A stretch of 64,000 nt of DNA from contig NZ_BRVS01000005.1 of NCBI RefSeq assembly GCF_026011795.1, forward strand, positions 357,512 to 421,511, written 5' to 3'. The position numbers and the translations under genes were made by a program. This DNA comes from Arthrobacter mangrovi. GTDB taxonomy: Bacteria; Actinomycetota; Actinomycetes; Actinomycetales; Micrococcaceae. Under the pieces are notes generated by a model. The model searched no databases. It saw nothing but the letters and a program-made list of their open reading frames with translations, and was not told the origin of the DNA. Shown here one piece after another: positions 1 through 7,598 of the stretch. The number at the start of each line of letters is the position of its first letter. The stretch's first letter is position 1.

Positions 1-440
1 CCGTCCCGGTAGTAGCGCGGGCGGATGTGGATCTGTTCGAAGCCGAACCAGCGGTAGAGCCGCTGCGCCCGCGGGTTGTCCGCGCGGACCTCCAGCAGCA
101 CGTCCTTGGCCTTGCGCCGGCCCGCCTCGTCGATGAGCAGGGTCAGCAGCTGCGTCCCGATCCCCTGGCCTTCCCGCTCGGGCACCACCGCGATGGTCTG
201 CACGTCGGCGATCGGTTCGATGCACATGAGCCCGGCGTAGGCGATCACGCGGTCCAGCGCGTCCACGGCGACAAAGTAGCTGCGGGTCTCGGGCTGCGCG
301 AGTTCGTCCTCGAACATCTGCAGCGGCCACGCATCCAGCGGGAAGAGCGCGCGCTCCAGTTCCTCCACCGCGGCAACATCCGCGCCGGTCATCGTCCGGA
401 TGCGGCCGGCCCCGGTACCGGTGTTGCCGGCGGCGTTCAC
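1..440 (-). CDS. rimI: Ribosomal protein alanine N-acetyltransferase, C-terminus cut by window edge
   Basis: GNAT-fold acetyltransferase that, by family, acetylates the N-terminal alanine of ribosomal protein S18. About 146 residues are visible. The acetyl-CoA binding motif A reads IAVVPEREGQGIGTQLL, followed by LEVRADNPRAQRLYRWFGF, the typical motif B of RimI. The GTG start overlaps the TGA stop of tsaB (GTGA), so the two are translationally coupled. The order tsaB-rimI is the usual actinobacterial order, with tsaD expected just beyond the left edge. The last residues are outside the window, so full length cannot be judged. Confidence 0.9.
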   Translation of the reverse strand, partial: MNAAGNTGTGAGRIRTMTGADVAAVEELERALFPLDAWPLQMFEDELAQPETRSYFVAVDALDRVIAYAGLMCIEPIADVQTIAVVPEREGQGIGTQLLTLLIDEAGRRKAKDVLLEVRADNPRAQRLYRWFGFEQIHIRPRYYRD

Positions 441-1105
441 AGCGCCCGCTTCCGCGGCCCGGGTACCTTGGCGTCGGATTCGCGCAGGTAGAGCGGGGTC
501 GTGTCCAGCAGCGGCAGTCCCCGGACCAGCTTGACGACGGCGGTGCGGCCGAGCGCTTCGGCGGTGGGCTGGGTGCCGGTGAAGCCGGGGACGGACCTCA
601 GCAGCTCCGGGTAGAGGCCGGCGCCGCGCCCATAGACGGGCAGCTCCGGAACGTCGGCCGGCGCCGAGACATGCGGGCCGTCGATCAGCTGATGCGTGCC
701 GCCGGTGCTGAAGTAGCGGGCCCAGTAAACTTCCTTGCGCCGGGCGTCTGTCGCCACGATGAACTCGTCCACGCCCTGGCGCCAGGCGTCCAGCGCGGCG
801 TCGACGGCGATGGCATCCAGGCTCATCACACCGTGCAGCGGCTTGCGCCACGCGAAAGCCAGCGAACGCGCCGTCGCGATGCCGGAGCGCAGCCCGGTAA
901 ACGGCCCCGGTCCTACGCCGACCACCAGCGCGTCCAGCTGCGTCCCGGCCACGCCGGCGGATGTGAGGATCCCGTGGATGCCCGGTGCCAGCACCTCGGC
1001 ATGGGTCCGCGTGTCTTCGGTGGCGAACGTTCCGAGGGTCTCTCCCTCTCCGGTCAGCAAGGCCGCACTGGCGATGGCGGAGGTATCAATGGAGAGGATC
1101 AGCAC
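437..1105 (-). CDS. tsaB: tRNA t6A37 threonylcarbamoyltransferase complex dimerization subunit TsaB
   Basis: TsaB partners TsaD and TsaE in making N6-threonylcarbamoyladenosine at position 37 of ANN-decoding tRNAs. The 222-residue product has the ASKHA-type N-terminus (LILSIDTSAIASAALL) and the conserved VGVGPGPFTGLRSGIATARS stretch at about residues 62-81. It overlaps rimI by 4 nt. A TAAAAT -10-like hexamer (1112-1117) lies 6 nt before the GTG start, suggesting a leaderless or nearly leaderless transcript of its own. That fits its separation from tsaE, which lies 13 kb away in this genome instead of directly upstream. Confidence 0.93.
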   Translation of the reverse strand: MLILSIDTSAIASAALLTGEGETLGTFATEDTRTHAEVLAPGIHGILTSAGVAGTQLDALVVGVGPGPFTGLRSGIATARSLAFAWRKPLHGVMSLDAIAVDAALDAWRQGVDEFIVATDARRKEVYWARYFSTGGTHQLIDGPHVSAPADVPELPVYGRGAGLYPELLRSVPGFTGTQPTAEALGRTAVVKLVRGLPLLDTTPLYLRESDAKVPGPRKRAL

Positions 1106-1111
1106 CCCACC

Positions 1112-1117
1112 ATTTTA
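1112..1117 (-). promoter_or_regulatory. -10-like box immediately upstream of tsaB
   Basis: TAAAAT read on the minus strand, 6 nt before the GTG of tsaB. The spacing matches leaderless promoters common in actinobacteria. No convincing -35 was picked out. The GGTGGG between box and start could alternatively act as a ribosome binding site. Confidence 0.45.
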
Positions 1118-1203
1118 CGCGGTTACGGCGTGCAGCCCGTCCGCACGCCGTCGAGGACCTCCTCTAACGGAAACCCGCCGATTCCCGGAAGGTCCCTCTG
1201 CGG

Positions 1204-1246
1204 CCGAAGGGACCGGCCGGCGTGATGCCGGGCCGGTCCCTTTCGG
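1204..1246 (-). terminator. Hairpin terminator after the aldehyde dehydrogenase operon
   Basis: Left arm 1204-1218 and right arm 1231-1246 are complementary over 15 bp with one bulged base (ACCGGCC core) and a 12-nt loop. It lies between the aldehyde dehydrogenase stop (1281) and the tsaB start (1105). There is no U tract, which is common for high-GC actinobacterial terminators. Confidence 0.55.
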
Positions 1247-1280
1247 AGCCCTGAATCCGTACGTTCCTAGGACCTCGGAC

Positions 1281-2774
1281 TCAGCCCCGGTTGTACATGA
1301 CGTGCTTGGTGCGGGAGAAGTCCTCCAGGGCGTAGATCGAGAGGTCCCGGCCGTAGCCGGAGCCCTTGAATCCGCCCCAGGGCACCTCGTTGGCGATGAC
1401 CAGATGCGAGTTGACCCAGACCGTGCCGAAGTCCAGTTGCCGGGGGACGGACAGCGAGCGGGCGGCGTTGGAGGTCCATACCGAGGCGGCGAGCCCGTAG
1501 ATCGTTTCGTTGGCCCGGCTCACGGCTTCCTCGTCCGTGCCGAAGGTCTCCACCGAGACGACCGGGCCGAAGATCTCCGTGCTGGTGATCGCGGCACCGG
1601 CCGGCACGTTCGTGACCACGGTGGGTTCGATGAAGTAGCCCGGACCTTCCAGGGCGTTGCCGCCGACGGCGATCGTGAGGCCCTCCTTGCGGATGTCCTC
1701 CAGCGCGGCCAGCACCCGCTTGTAGTGCGCCCCCGAGATCATGGAACCGATTTCGACGTCGTCGCCCGCCCCCGGAGCACCGACGGAGATTTCGCTGACC
1801 TCGCGCACCAGCAGTTCGGTGAACTTCTCCGCCACGGACTCGTGGACGAGGACGCGGCACGCCGCACCGCATTCCTGGCCGCCGTTCCAGAACCCGGCCT
1901 CGCGGACACCCCGGGCCGCGGCTTCCAGGTCGGCGTCGTCGAAGACAACAACGGGCGCCTTGCCGCCCAGCTCCAGATGCACGCGCTTGACCGTGGAGGC
2001 TGCGTTCGCGGCGACCTTCTGGCCGCTGCCCACGCTTCCGGTGATGGCGACGAGGTCCACATCCGGGTGCGCCGAGATGCGGTCTCCCACGATGCGCCCC
2101 GACCCAGTGATGATATTCAGCACGCCGGCGGGAACCTCGTCGGCAATGAGCTCGGCCAGCTTCAGCGTGGTCAGCGGCGTCTGCTCCGAGGGTTTGAGCA
2201 CCAGCGTGTTGCCGGCGGCCAGGATCGGTGCGATCTTCCAGGCGGCCATCAGCAGCGGGTAGTTCCAGGGCGTGATCACGCCGACGACGCCCACGGGTTC
2301 GCGGAAGATCACCGAGGTGTGGTTTTCCGCGTAGTCGTCCGCGCCCAGCGTGGTGAAGGCGCGGCCGGCGCCGGCGGAAAACCGGAAAGTGTCGATGGCG
2401 CTCGAGATATCGTCTTCGGCTACGGCAGCCGGCTTCCCGGTGTTGGCCGCTTCGAGGGTTTCGAGGAGTCCCCGGTTGGCCTCGATGATGTCCGCGATGC
2501 GCAGCAGGACTGCCGAGCGGTCCTTGGGCGTCGTCGCCGCCCAAGACGCCTTGGCCGCGACGGCTGCGGCGACGGCGGCATCGACGTCCTCCACGGAACC
2601 GTCGGGAACCTGCATCAGGACTTCTTCCGTGGCGGGGTTCTCCACCTCGCTGGTCGCGGCCGAACTCGGGGCCGTGAACCCACCGTCGATGAACTGGCCG
2701 AACGGCGGGAGGGAGGGAGCCGGGGCGGCTTCCGCCCTGCGGACGGTGAAGAGGGCTGTGCCTGAGGTCGTCAT
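1281..2774 (-). CDS. NAD(P)-dependent aldehyde dehydrogenase, aminobutyraldehyde/betaine-aldehyde dehydrogenase type
   Basis: Oxidises an aldehyde to a carboxylic acid in the cytoplasm. The 497-residue protein has the family's normal length. Visible landmarks are ITPWNYPLLMAAWK (about 167-180), the nucleotide-loop GSVGSG (246-251), the general base Glu268 in LELGGKAP and the nucleophile Cys302 in GGQECGAACR. The C-terminal GRDLSIYALEDFSRTKHVM resembles gamma-aminobutyraldehyde dehydrogenases. It is the last gene of a four-gene operon with an FAD oxidase, a DapA-family lyase and an MFS carrier, so it probably oxidises the aldehyde formed by one of these enzymes. RBS AAGGA precedes the ATG. The true substrate cannot be read from sequence. 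Confidence 0.9.
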   Translation of the reverse strand: MTTSGTALFTVRRAEAAPAPSLPPFGQFIDGGFTAPSSAATSEVENPATEEVLMQVPDGSVEDVDAAVAAAVAAKASWAATTPKDRSAVLLRIADIIEANRGLLETLEAANTGKPAAVAEDDISSAIDTFRFSAGAGRAFTTLGADDYAENHTSVIFREPVGVVGVITPWNYPLLMAAWKIAPILAAGNTLVLKPSEQTPLTTLKLAELIADEVPAGVLNIITGSGRIVGDRISAHPDVDLVAITGSVGSGQKVAANAASTVKRVHLELGGKAPVVVFDDADLEAAARGVREAGFWNGGQECGAACRVLVHESVAEKFTELLVREVSEISVGAPGAGDDVEIGSMISGAHYKRVLAALEDIRKEGLTIAVGGNALEGPGYFIEPTVVTNVPAGAAITSTEIFGPVVSVETFGTDEEAVSRANETIYGLAASVWTSNAARSLSVPRQLDFGTVWVNSHLVIANEVPWGGFKGSGYGRDLSIYALEDFSRTKHVMYNRG

Positions 2775-2882
2775 GGTTTTTTCCTTAAGCCTTGTTATTA
2801 GCGGTTGGAGCGGGCCGCGGGCCCGGTGCGGCTATTCGCGTCGCACCAGGCCCGCGGCGCCGGAAGGCGGTCAACGCCGTCG

Positions 2883-4220
2883 TTAGTGCGAGAACGCCGC
2901 GGCTGCTTCGGTGAGGGTCTTGCCCTTGGTTTCCGGGGCGAGCCACTGGGAGAGAGCGGCACCGGCGAGTGCGACGGCGGCGGCGATCAGCATGGTGGGA
3001 CCGGCCCCGAGGCTCTCCATGGACATCGGCAACAGGAAGATACCGATGCCTGCCCCGACCCGGCTGACGGCGGCCGCGAAACCGGTACCGATGCAGCGGA
3101 TCTCGGTCGGAAGGACTTCGCCCGGGTACACGTTCGTCAACGTGTTGTAGCCGGCGTTGAAGAACGAGAAGACCAGGAAGAGGATCAGCACGACGGGCGC
3201 CGGCGCTCCTGCCCACAGCCCGATGATCGCGAGGACGACGCCGCACAGCCACTGCGGCGGAACAGTCAACAGCCGCCGGCCGGCCTTTTCGATCAGCAGG
3301 AACGTGACTATGACCCCGGCCAGGGCGACGGCAGAGAGCCCGACTCCGCCGGCCAGTCCGCCGGCGAGGCCGTACTGCTGCAGCACGCTGTCGGCGAAGG
3401 TCGCGATCGCGAAGTACGGTGTCACCGCGCAGAACCAGAACCCCGAGATGAACAGCGTGGAGCGCCAGTGCTCCTTGGAGAACAGCATCCCGAAGCTGCC
3501 CTTGCGGACGTCCTCATGCTGGACATCGTCGAGCGCGTCGTCCGGCATGTACTTCGCGGCGAGGGCGCGGGCCTCGTCCTTGCGGCCCTCGCTCCACAGC
3601 CAGCGTGGCGACTCGGGCAGTCCGAGCCGGGCCAAAAACAGGGCCACCGCGAGGAAGGTACTGGTGCCCAGGATGAAGTGCCAGCTGAGCTCGGTGTATT
3701 CGTTGAGCAGGTGGCCGGTCAGGAACGCGATCATGAAGCCGCCGTACCATGCGATCCCCATGGCGGCCATAAGCCGTCCCCGCAGGTGCGTGGGGGAAAA
3801 CTCGGCCATCAGGGGCCAGCCGACCGCGTACTCGGTGCCGATGGCAATGCCCATCAGCAGCCGCACCACGATCAACCACACCGGTGAGTCGATGAAGAAC
3901 TGCATGCCTGACGCGACAGCGAACAGGCCGATGTCGAACATGAAAATCGGTCTACGGCCCCACTTGTCGGCGGCCACGCCGCCCAGAGGGGCGCCGATCA
4001 GGATGCCGACCAAGGCGGCTGCAGCGATCAGGCCTTCCCAGAACGCCGTGAGCTGCAGGTCTTCGGCCATCGTTCCCGCGACCGGTCCGATGATGCCGAG
4101 GACGTAGCCGTCCAGGATCATGCCGCCGATCAGGACGCTGACCATTCTGATCAGGAATCGTCGCTTGTCTGCCGCTGCGCCCGCGTGCGAACGGGCCGCC
4201 GGGTTCTTTGTCGATGACAT
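2883..4220 (-). CDS. MFS transporter, sugar-porter-like
   Basis: Twelve-helix major facilitator superfamily carrier of 445 residues. The motif between helices 2 and 3 reads GGVAADKWGRRP, and after helix 6 there is LPESPRWLWSEGR, a hallmark of the sugar-porter and related metabolite/H+ symporter groups. The central cytoplasmic loop is charged (about 205-245). It lies 108 bp upstream of the aldehyde dehydrogenase and 99 bp downstream of the DapA-family gene, inside the putative catabolic operon, so it likely imports that pathway's substrate. RBS GGAGTAAGCC precedes the ATG. Substrate specificity is unknown. Confidence 0.88.
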   Translation of the reverse strand: MSSTKNPAARSHAGAAADKRRFLIRMVSVLIGGMILDGYVLGIIGPVAGTMAEDLQLTAFWEGLIAAAALVGILIGAPLGGVAADKWGRRPIFMFDIGLFAVASGMQFFIDSPVWLIVVRLLMGIAIGTEYAVGWPLMAEFSPTHLRGRLMAAMGIAWYGGFMIAFLTGHLLNEYTELSWHFILGTSTFLAVALFLARLGLPESPRWLWSEGRKDEARALAAKYMPDDALDDVQHEDVRKGSFGMLFSKEHWRSTLFISGFWFCAVTPYFAIATFADSVLQQYGLAGGLAGGVGLSAVALAGVIVTFLLIEKAGRRLLTVPPQWLCGVVLAIIGLWAGAPAPVVLILFLVFSFFNAGYNTLTNVYPGEVLPTEIRCIGTGFAAAVSRVGAGIGIFLLPMSMESLGAGPTMLIAAAVALAGAALSQWLAPETKGKTLTEAAAAFSH

Positions 4221-4319
4221 GGCTTACTCCTGCGGGGTTGGGATAGACGAGGTGGCTTTTGCCTTGGTCGCGATGTTGAGAAGCTGGCATTCGGGCATTT
4301 TGGCCTCCCGGTCGTGGTG

Positions 4320-5213
4320 TTATCCGACCGGTTGCTTCAGCGCGGACAGGGCCTGCCGGACCCGTGCAAGGTCCGTGGCGTTGAGCTCGGCCGTGGGGCG
4401 CCGGGGCTTGCCGGCCGGCAGCCCCTGCAGTGCCAGCCCGGCCTTGACGGACGGGATGAACGGCACGGACAGGAGCGCGTCGATGACCGGGTAGACGTCG
4501 TTCCACAGCTCGCGGGCACCGGTGAGGTCGCCGTCGGCGATCCGCCGGTTGACGGCGACGATCTCGTTCGGGACCACGTTGGCCGCCCCGGCCATCACGC
4601 CGGCGGCGCCTTCTGCGAGGGCGCTGTAGATGTAGGCGTCCCACCCGATGAAGGTCCCGATGACGTCGCGATGGTGGTGGATCAACTGCAGCGCCTGTTC
4701 CCAGTTCGCGCTGGAGTCCTTGATGTAGCGGACGTTCTCCACCTCCTCCGCCAGCGAGCGGACGGTGGCCGGGTCCAGGTTCACTCCGGTCACGGCAGGA
4801 ATGTTGTACAGCATGATCGGGAGGTCGACCGCGCCGGCTACATCCTTGATGTAGGTGACGGTGTCCTCGACGGTCAGCGGCTCGTAGTACGGAGTGACCA
4901 GCATCAGCACGTCGGCCCCGGACTTCTCCGCGGCTTTCGAGAGGCGGATGGCTTCGGCGGTCGAGGTGGCGCCGGTCTGGGCGATGACCGGGACCCGCCC
5001 GTTTGTGTGCTCGATGACGGTGTCGATGAGGAGCAGGCGCTCCTCGGAGGACAGGGCACCGACCTCGCCCGTCGATCCTGCAGCCACGACGCCGTCTACG
5101 CCCCCGTCGATGGAGCGATCGACGACGCGCCGCAAGGTAGCGGTGTCGATGGTCTCGTCCGCGTTGAAGGGGGTGGACAGGGCGGTGAGGACACCGGTGA
5201 GTTCTGTAGTCAT
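4320..5213 (-). CDS. DapA/NanA-family lyase (dihydrodipicolinate synthase family), probably catabolic
   Basis: TIM-barrel class I aldolase or dehydratase using a Schiff-base lysine. The 297-residue protein shows GSTGE (46-50), Tyr136 in LPIMLYNIP and the Schiff-base Lys165 in VRYIKDSS. Genuine dihydrodipicolinate synthases have YNxPxRTG, where the Arg binds the aspartate-semialdehyde carboxylate. Here the motif is YNIPAVTG with Val141 in that place, so lysine biosynthesis is unlikely and an aldolase or dehydratase acting on another 2-oxo acid is more probable. It sits in an operon with an FAD oxidase upstream and MFS and ALDH genes downstream. Not to be annotated as dapA without testing. Confidence 0.85.
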   Translation of the reverse strand: MTTELTGVLTALSTPFNADETIDTATLRRVVDRSIDGGVDGVVAAGSTGEVGALSSEERLLLIDTVIEHTNGRVPVIAQTGATSTAEAIRLSKAAEKSGADVLMLVTPYYEPLTVEDTVTYIKDVAGAVDLPIMLYNIPAVTGVNLDPATVRSLAEEVENVRYIKDSSANWEQALQLIHHHRDVIGTFIGWDAYIYSALAEGAAGVMAGAANVVPNEIVAVNRRIADGDLTGARELWNDVYPVIDALLSVPFIPSVKAGLALQGLPAGKPRRPTAELNATDLARVRQALSALKQPVG

Positions 5214-5256
5214 GAAGAGATTCCTCGTTTCGGTTCGGTAGAAGTGCGGCTGGGCG

Positions 5257-6642
5257 TTAGGCGACGATCGAGATGCCCGGGTTCGGCCGTGCCTGGCGCT
5301 GGGTGGCCAGCAGGCTGGCGGCTTCCTGTGCCGCCGAGAACCCGGAGGTGATCGAGCTTTCGGTGTAGAGGGTGCCGAGGAAGTCGCCGGCCAGGAAGAC
5401 GCGGTTGGTTCCGCGCATGAGGGTGGACTGGAGCTTGGCCCGGCCGGGGAAGCAATAGGGCGAGGCCACCTCCCACCGGGCAGCCTTGGCCTCCACGACG
5501 CTGTCGGCGAAGCCGTGGCCGAGGACCTGGTCGAGATCGGCGAGGTGGGTCTGGATGACGTCCTCGTCGCTCTTCTCCAGCAGCGCGCGTCCGAGGCCGG
5601 CCGGCGAGAAGGTCATGAAGCTGCCGCCGGGTTTCCGCACGGACTCGGTGCCGCGGACGATGCTCGCCTGGTTCAGGGCGATCGCGAACGAGCGCTTCGG
5701 GGCCGCGATGGCGTAGATGTCGTCCCACGGCCGCGCCGAAGTCTCGTTGGTCAGGAAGGCCGTGCTGACGTGCGGGCCGTACTTGATCTGGCCGAGCGCG
5801 CCGCGCAGGTCCTCCGGCAGGTCCACACCGATGCGGTGCGAGACGTCCGCCGTCGTGGCGAGGACGACGGCGCGGGCCTCCACTTCGCGGTCGACCCCGC
5901 CCTGCGTGTAGCGGACGATGACGGAGTTCTTCTTGTGCACGACTTCGTGCACGGCGGCACCGAGCTGGATGCGGTTGCCCAGCGACGCCGCGATCGTTTC
6001 GGTCAGCGTCGACGGCCCGCCGACGATGCCGCGGTTCAGTCCCTGGCCGAAGCCCAGCACCAGGCTGAAGTACCCGATGCCCGCACCTGCCGAGATCTGG
6101 TCCATGTCGCCGGCCGAACGGGTCACCGTGGTCTTGAACAGCGCGGCCGCGTCCTCGCTCAGGTCGCCGATGTAGTCCTGGAAGGATTCCTCGTTATGGA
6201 AGTCGTAGATGCGCTGCTGGCGCATCGCCCCGGATTCCCCCGCCCGCTTCCGCACCACCCGGGTGTACTTGGCGACGCCGCCGACGACCTTCATCCCGCC
6301 GCGCAGCGTATCGATGCGGGACGAGAGGGACATGGGGATGCGGAACGGGTACGTGGCGATGTGTCCCTTGCGGATGAACTTGCCGTTCATCGACAGGGCC
6401 TGGAGCGAGCCCGGGATCTCGACGGCGGAAACACCGACCTCGCTGAGCAGCGCGTCCGTGGACGACCCGGCCCCGGCGAAGACGTGTCCGCCCCAGTTCA
6501 GCCAGTAGTCGCCCCGGCGCTCCGAGCGGATCCGCCCGCCCACGCGCCCGTCCGCTTCCAGCAGCAGCGTGTCCCAGTGCCGCAGCCGCCACCCGGCGGA
6601 AAGACCGGCGAGTCCGGCGCCGACGATTACAACATCTTTCAT
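5257..6642 (-). CDS. FAD-dependent amine oxidase / protoporphyrinogen-oxidase-like flavoenzyme
   Basis: Flavin-containing oxidoreductase of 461 residues. The N-terminal Rossmann motif VVIVGAGLAGLSAGWRL is followed by the second dinucleotide motif EADGRVGGRIRSERRG. The C-terminal FAD motif is RVFLAGDFLGTLYTESSITSG. This architecture is that of the monoamine oxidase / phytoene desaturase superfamily. It is the first gene of the operon with the DapA-like, MFS and ALDH genes and is divergent from the GntR regulator, so it is likely the entry oxidation step. A TTG nine bases upstream is an alternative start. ATG 6642 was chosen because AAGGAAG lies just upstream of both. No catalytic residue predicts the substrate. 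Confidence 0.85.
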   Translation of the reverse strand: MKDVVIVGAGLAGLSAGWRLRHWDTLLLEADGRVGGRIRSERRGDYWLNWGGHVFAGAGSSTDALLSEVGVSAVEIPGSLQALSMNGKFIRKGHIATYPFRIPMSLSSRIDTLRGGMKVVGGVAKYTRVVRKRAGESGAMRQQRIYDFHNEESFQDYIGDLSEDAAALFKTTVTRSAGDMDQISAGAGIGYFSLVLGFGQGLNRGIVGGPSTLTETIAASLGNRIQLGAAVHEVVHKKNSVIVRYTQGGVDREVEARAVVLATTADVSHRIGVDLPEDLRGALGQIKYGPHVSTAFLTNETSARPWDDIYAIAAPKRSFAIALNQASIVRGTESVRKPGGSFMTFSPAGLGRALLEKSDEDVIQTHLADLDQVLGHGFADSVVEAKAARWEVASPYCFPGRAKLQSTLMRGTNRVFLAGDFLGTLYTESSITSGFSAAQEAASLLATQRQARPNPGISIVA

Positions 6643-6744
6643 CTGTTCCAACTTCCTTTCCGGATCCCCTGCACAGGAGGGCCGCAGTCCCTATGGGGAC
6701 GACCGTTCCGCGGTGCTTTGCAGCTTCTAGCGGGCTGACGGGGC

Positions 6745-6798
6745 TTTGTGATCTGGCTAACGTGATGTGCCTTACATCAAAGATAATTTGTGATCACA
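6745..6798. promoter_or_regulatory. Operator candidates in the divergent flavoenzyme-gntR intergenic region
   Basis: The 244-bp divergent region holds a perfect 10-bp palindrome TGTGATCACA (6789-6798), an inverted repeat TGATGT-5nt-ACATCA (6763-6779), and two direct copies of TTTGTGATC (6745-6753 and 6787-6795). Such short palindromes beside a gntR gene are typical FadR-subfamily operators. Which copy binds the regulator is inference. Confidence 0.5.
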
Positions 6799-6874
6799 CA
6801 TCACACAAGGCGGTGGGGAGAAGTTTTTTTGAGGCCCCACTCCCGCGCCGCCGATGTCGGGTCAGTGGCGGCGA

Positions 6875-6880
6875 TATATT
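6875..6880 (+). promoter_or_regulatory. -10 box of gntR (leaderless arrangement)
   Basis: TATATT ends 6 nt before the GTG at 6887, and no Shine-Dalgarno sequence precedes that start. Both facts suggest transcription begins at or next to the start codon. Confidence 0.5.
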
Positions 6881-6886
6881 TGATCT

Positions 6887-7567
6887 GTGGTCATATCCAA
6901 GCGCGTCGAGTCAACCTTGCTGACCGACCAGGTGTACTCGATGATTCATGAGGCGATCCTGAACGGGGACCTGCCGGCCGGTTCCCGCCTGCGCATCCGG
7001 GACCTTGCCGCCCAGGTTGGAACCAGCGTGATGCCGGTGAGGGAAGCGATCCGCCGCCTGGAAGAAGCCGGACTCGCCGAACGCGAGCCCCATAAGGGCG
7101 CCGTGGTCAAAGGCCTGACCCTGGAGGAACTGATCCACGTCTACGACGTGCGCCGCCTTTTGGAGGTCGAGGCAGCGCGCCTGGGGAGCCGGAAGGTCAC
7201 GTCCGAGGACGTCGACAAGATGCAGGACGAATACACCCGGATGCGGACCGCGATTGCCGAGGGCCGCGTCATTGCCCTCCTCGACCACGATGAGGAGATG
7301 CTGGCCACGCTGTACAACGCCTCCGGAAACCCTGTGCTCGTACAGCTGATCCGCGCGCTCTGGCAGCAGTGCCGGGCCTACAAGATCGTCGGGGCCAAAG
7401 GCAGCCTGAACGACGGGGGCGACGATACGCTCTGGCGCTACCAGCAGGACCTGATTGCCGCGGCCCGGAACCATGACGCCGTCGCTGCCGCCTCAGTGAA
7501 CGATGCCTCGCTGCTGGACGCGACAGGCCGCATCAAGGCGCTTCTGGCGGCGCAGAACGAGGGCTAA
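6887..7567 (+). CDS. GntR-family transcriptional regulator, FadR/FCD type
   Basis: Metabolite-responsive DNA-binding protein of 226 residues. Residues about 8-75 form the winged helix (QVYSMIHEAILNGDLPAGSRL, then VMPVREAIRRLEEAGL). The rest is an all-helical FCD ligand-binding domain. It is divergent from the flavoenzyme operon and convergent with the M20 deacylase gene, so it most likely controls the operon and itself from the shared intergenic palindromes. The GTG start lies 6 nt after a TATATT box with no RBS, pointing to leaderless translation. The inducer is unknown. Confidence 0.9.
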   Translation: MVISKRVESTLLTDQVYSMIHEAILNGDLPAGSRLRIRDLAAQVGTSVMPVREAIRRLEEAGLAEREPHKGAVVKGLTLEELIHVYDVRRLLEVEAARLGSRKVTSEDVDKMQDEYTRMRTAIAEGRVIALLDHDEEMLATLYNASGNPVLVQLIRALWQQCRAYKIVGAKGSLNDGGDDTLWRYQQDLIAAARNHDAVAAASVNDASLLDATGRIKALLAAQNEG

Positions 7568-7598
7568 GCGCCCGGCCGCAGACCGCTACGCCGCAGGC

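Noticed and set aside
735..2765. Long plus-strand open frame opposite the aldehyde dehydrogenase and tsaB
   Set aside because: Its translation has no recognisable domain and the opposite strand encodes clear ALDH motifs; GC-rich codon bias creates such antisense frames.
2785..3252. Possible small gene downstream of the MFS carrier
   Set aside because: Arg/Pro-rich frame overlapping the MFS coding region in another phase.
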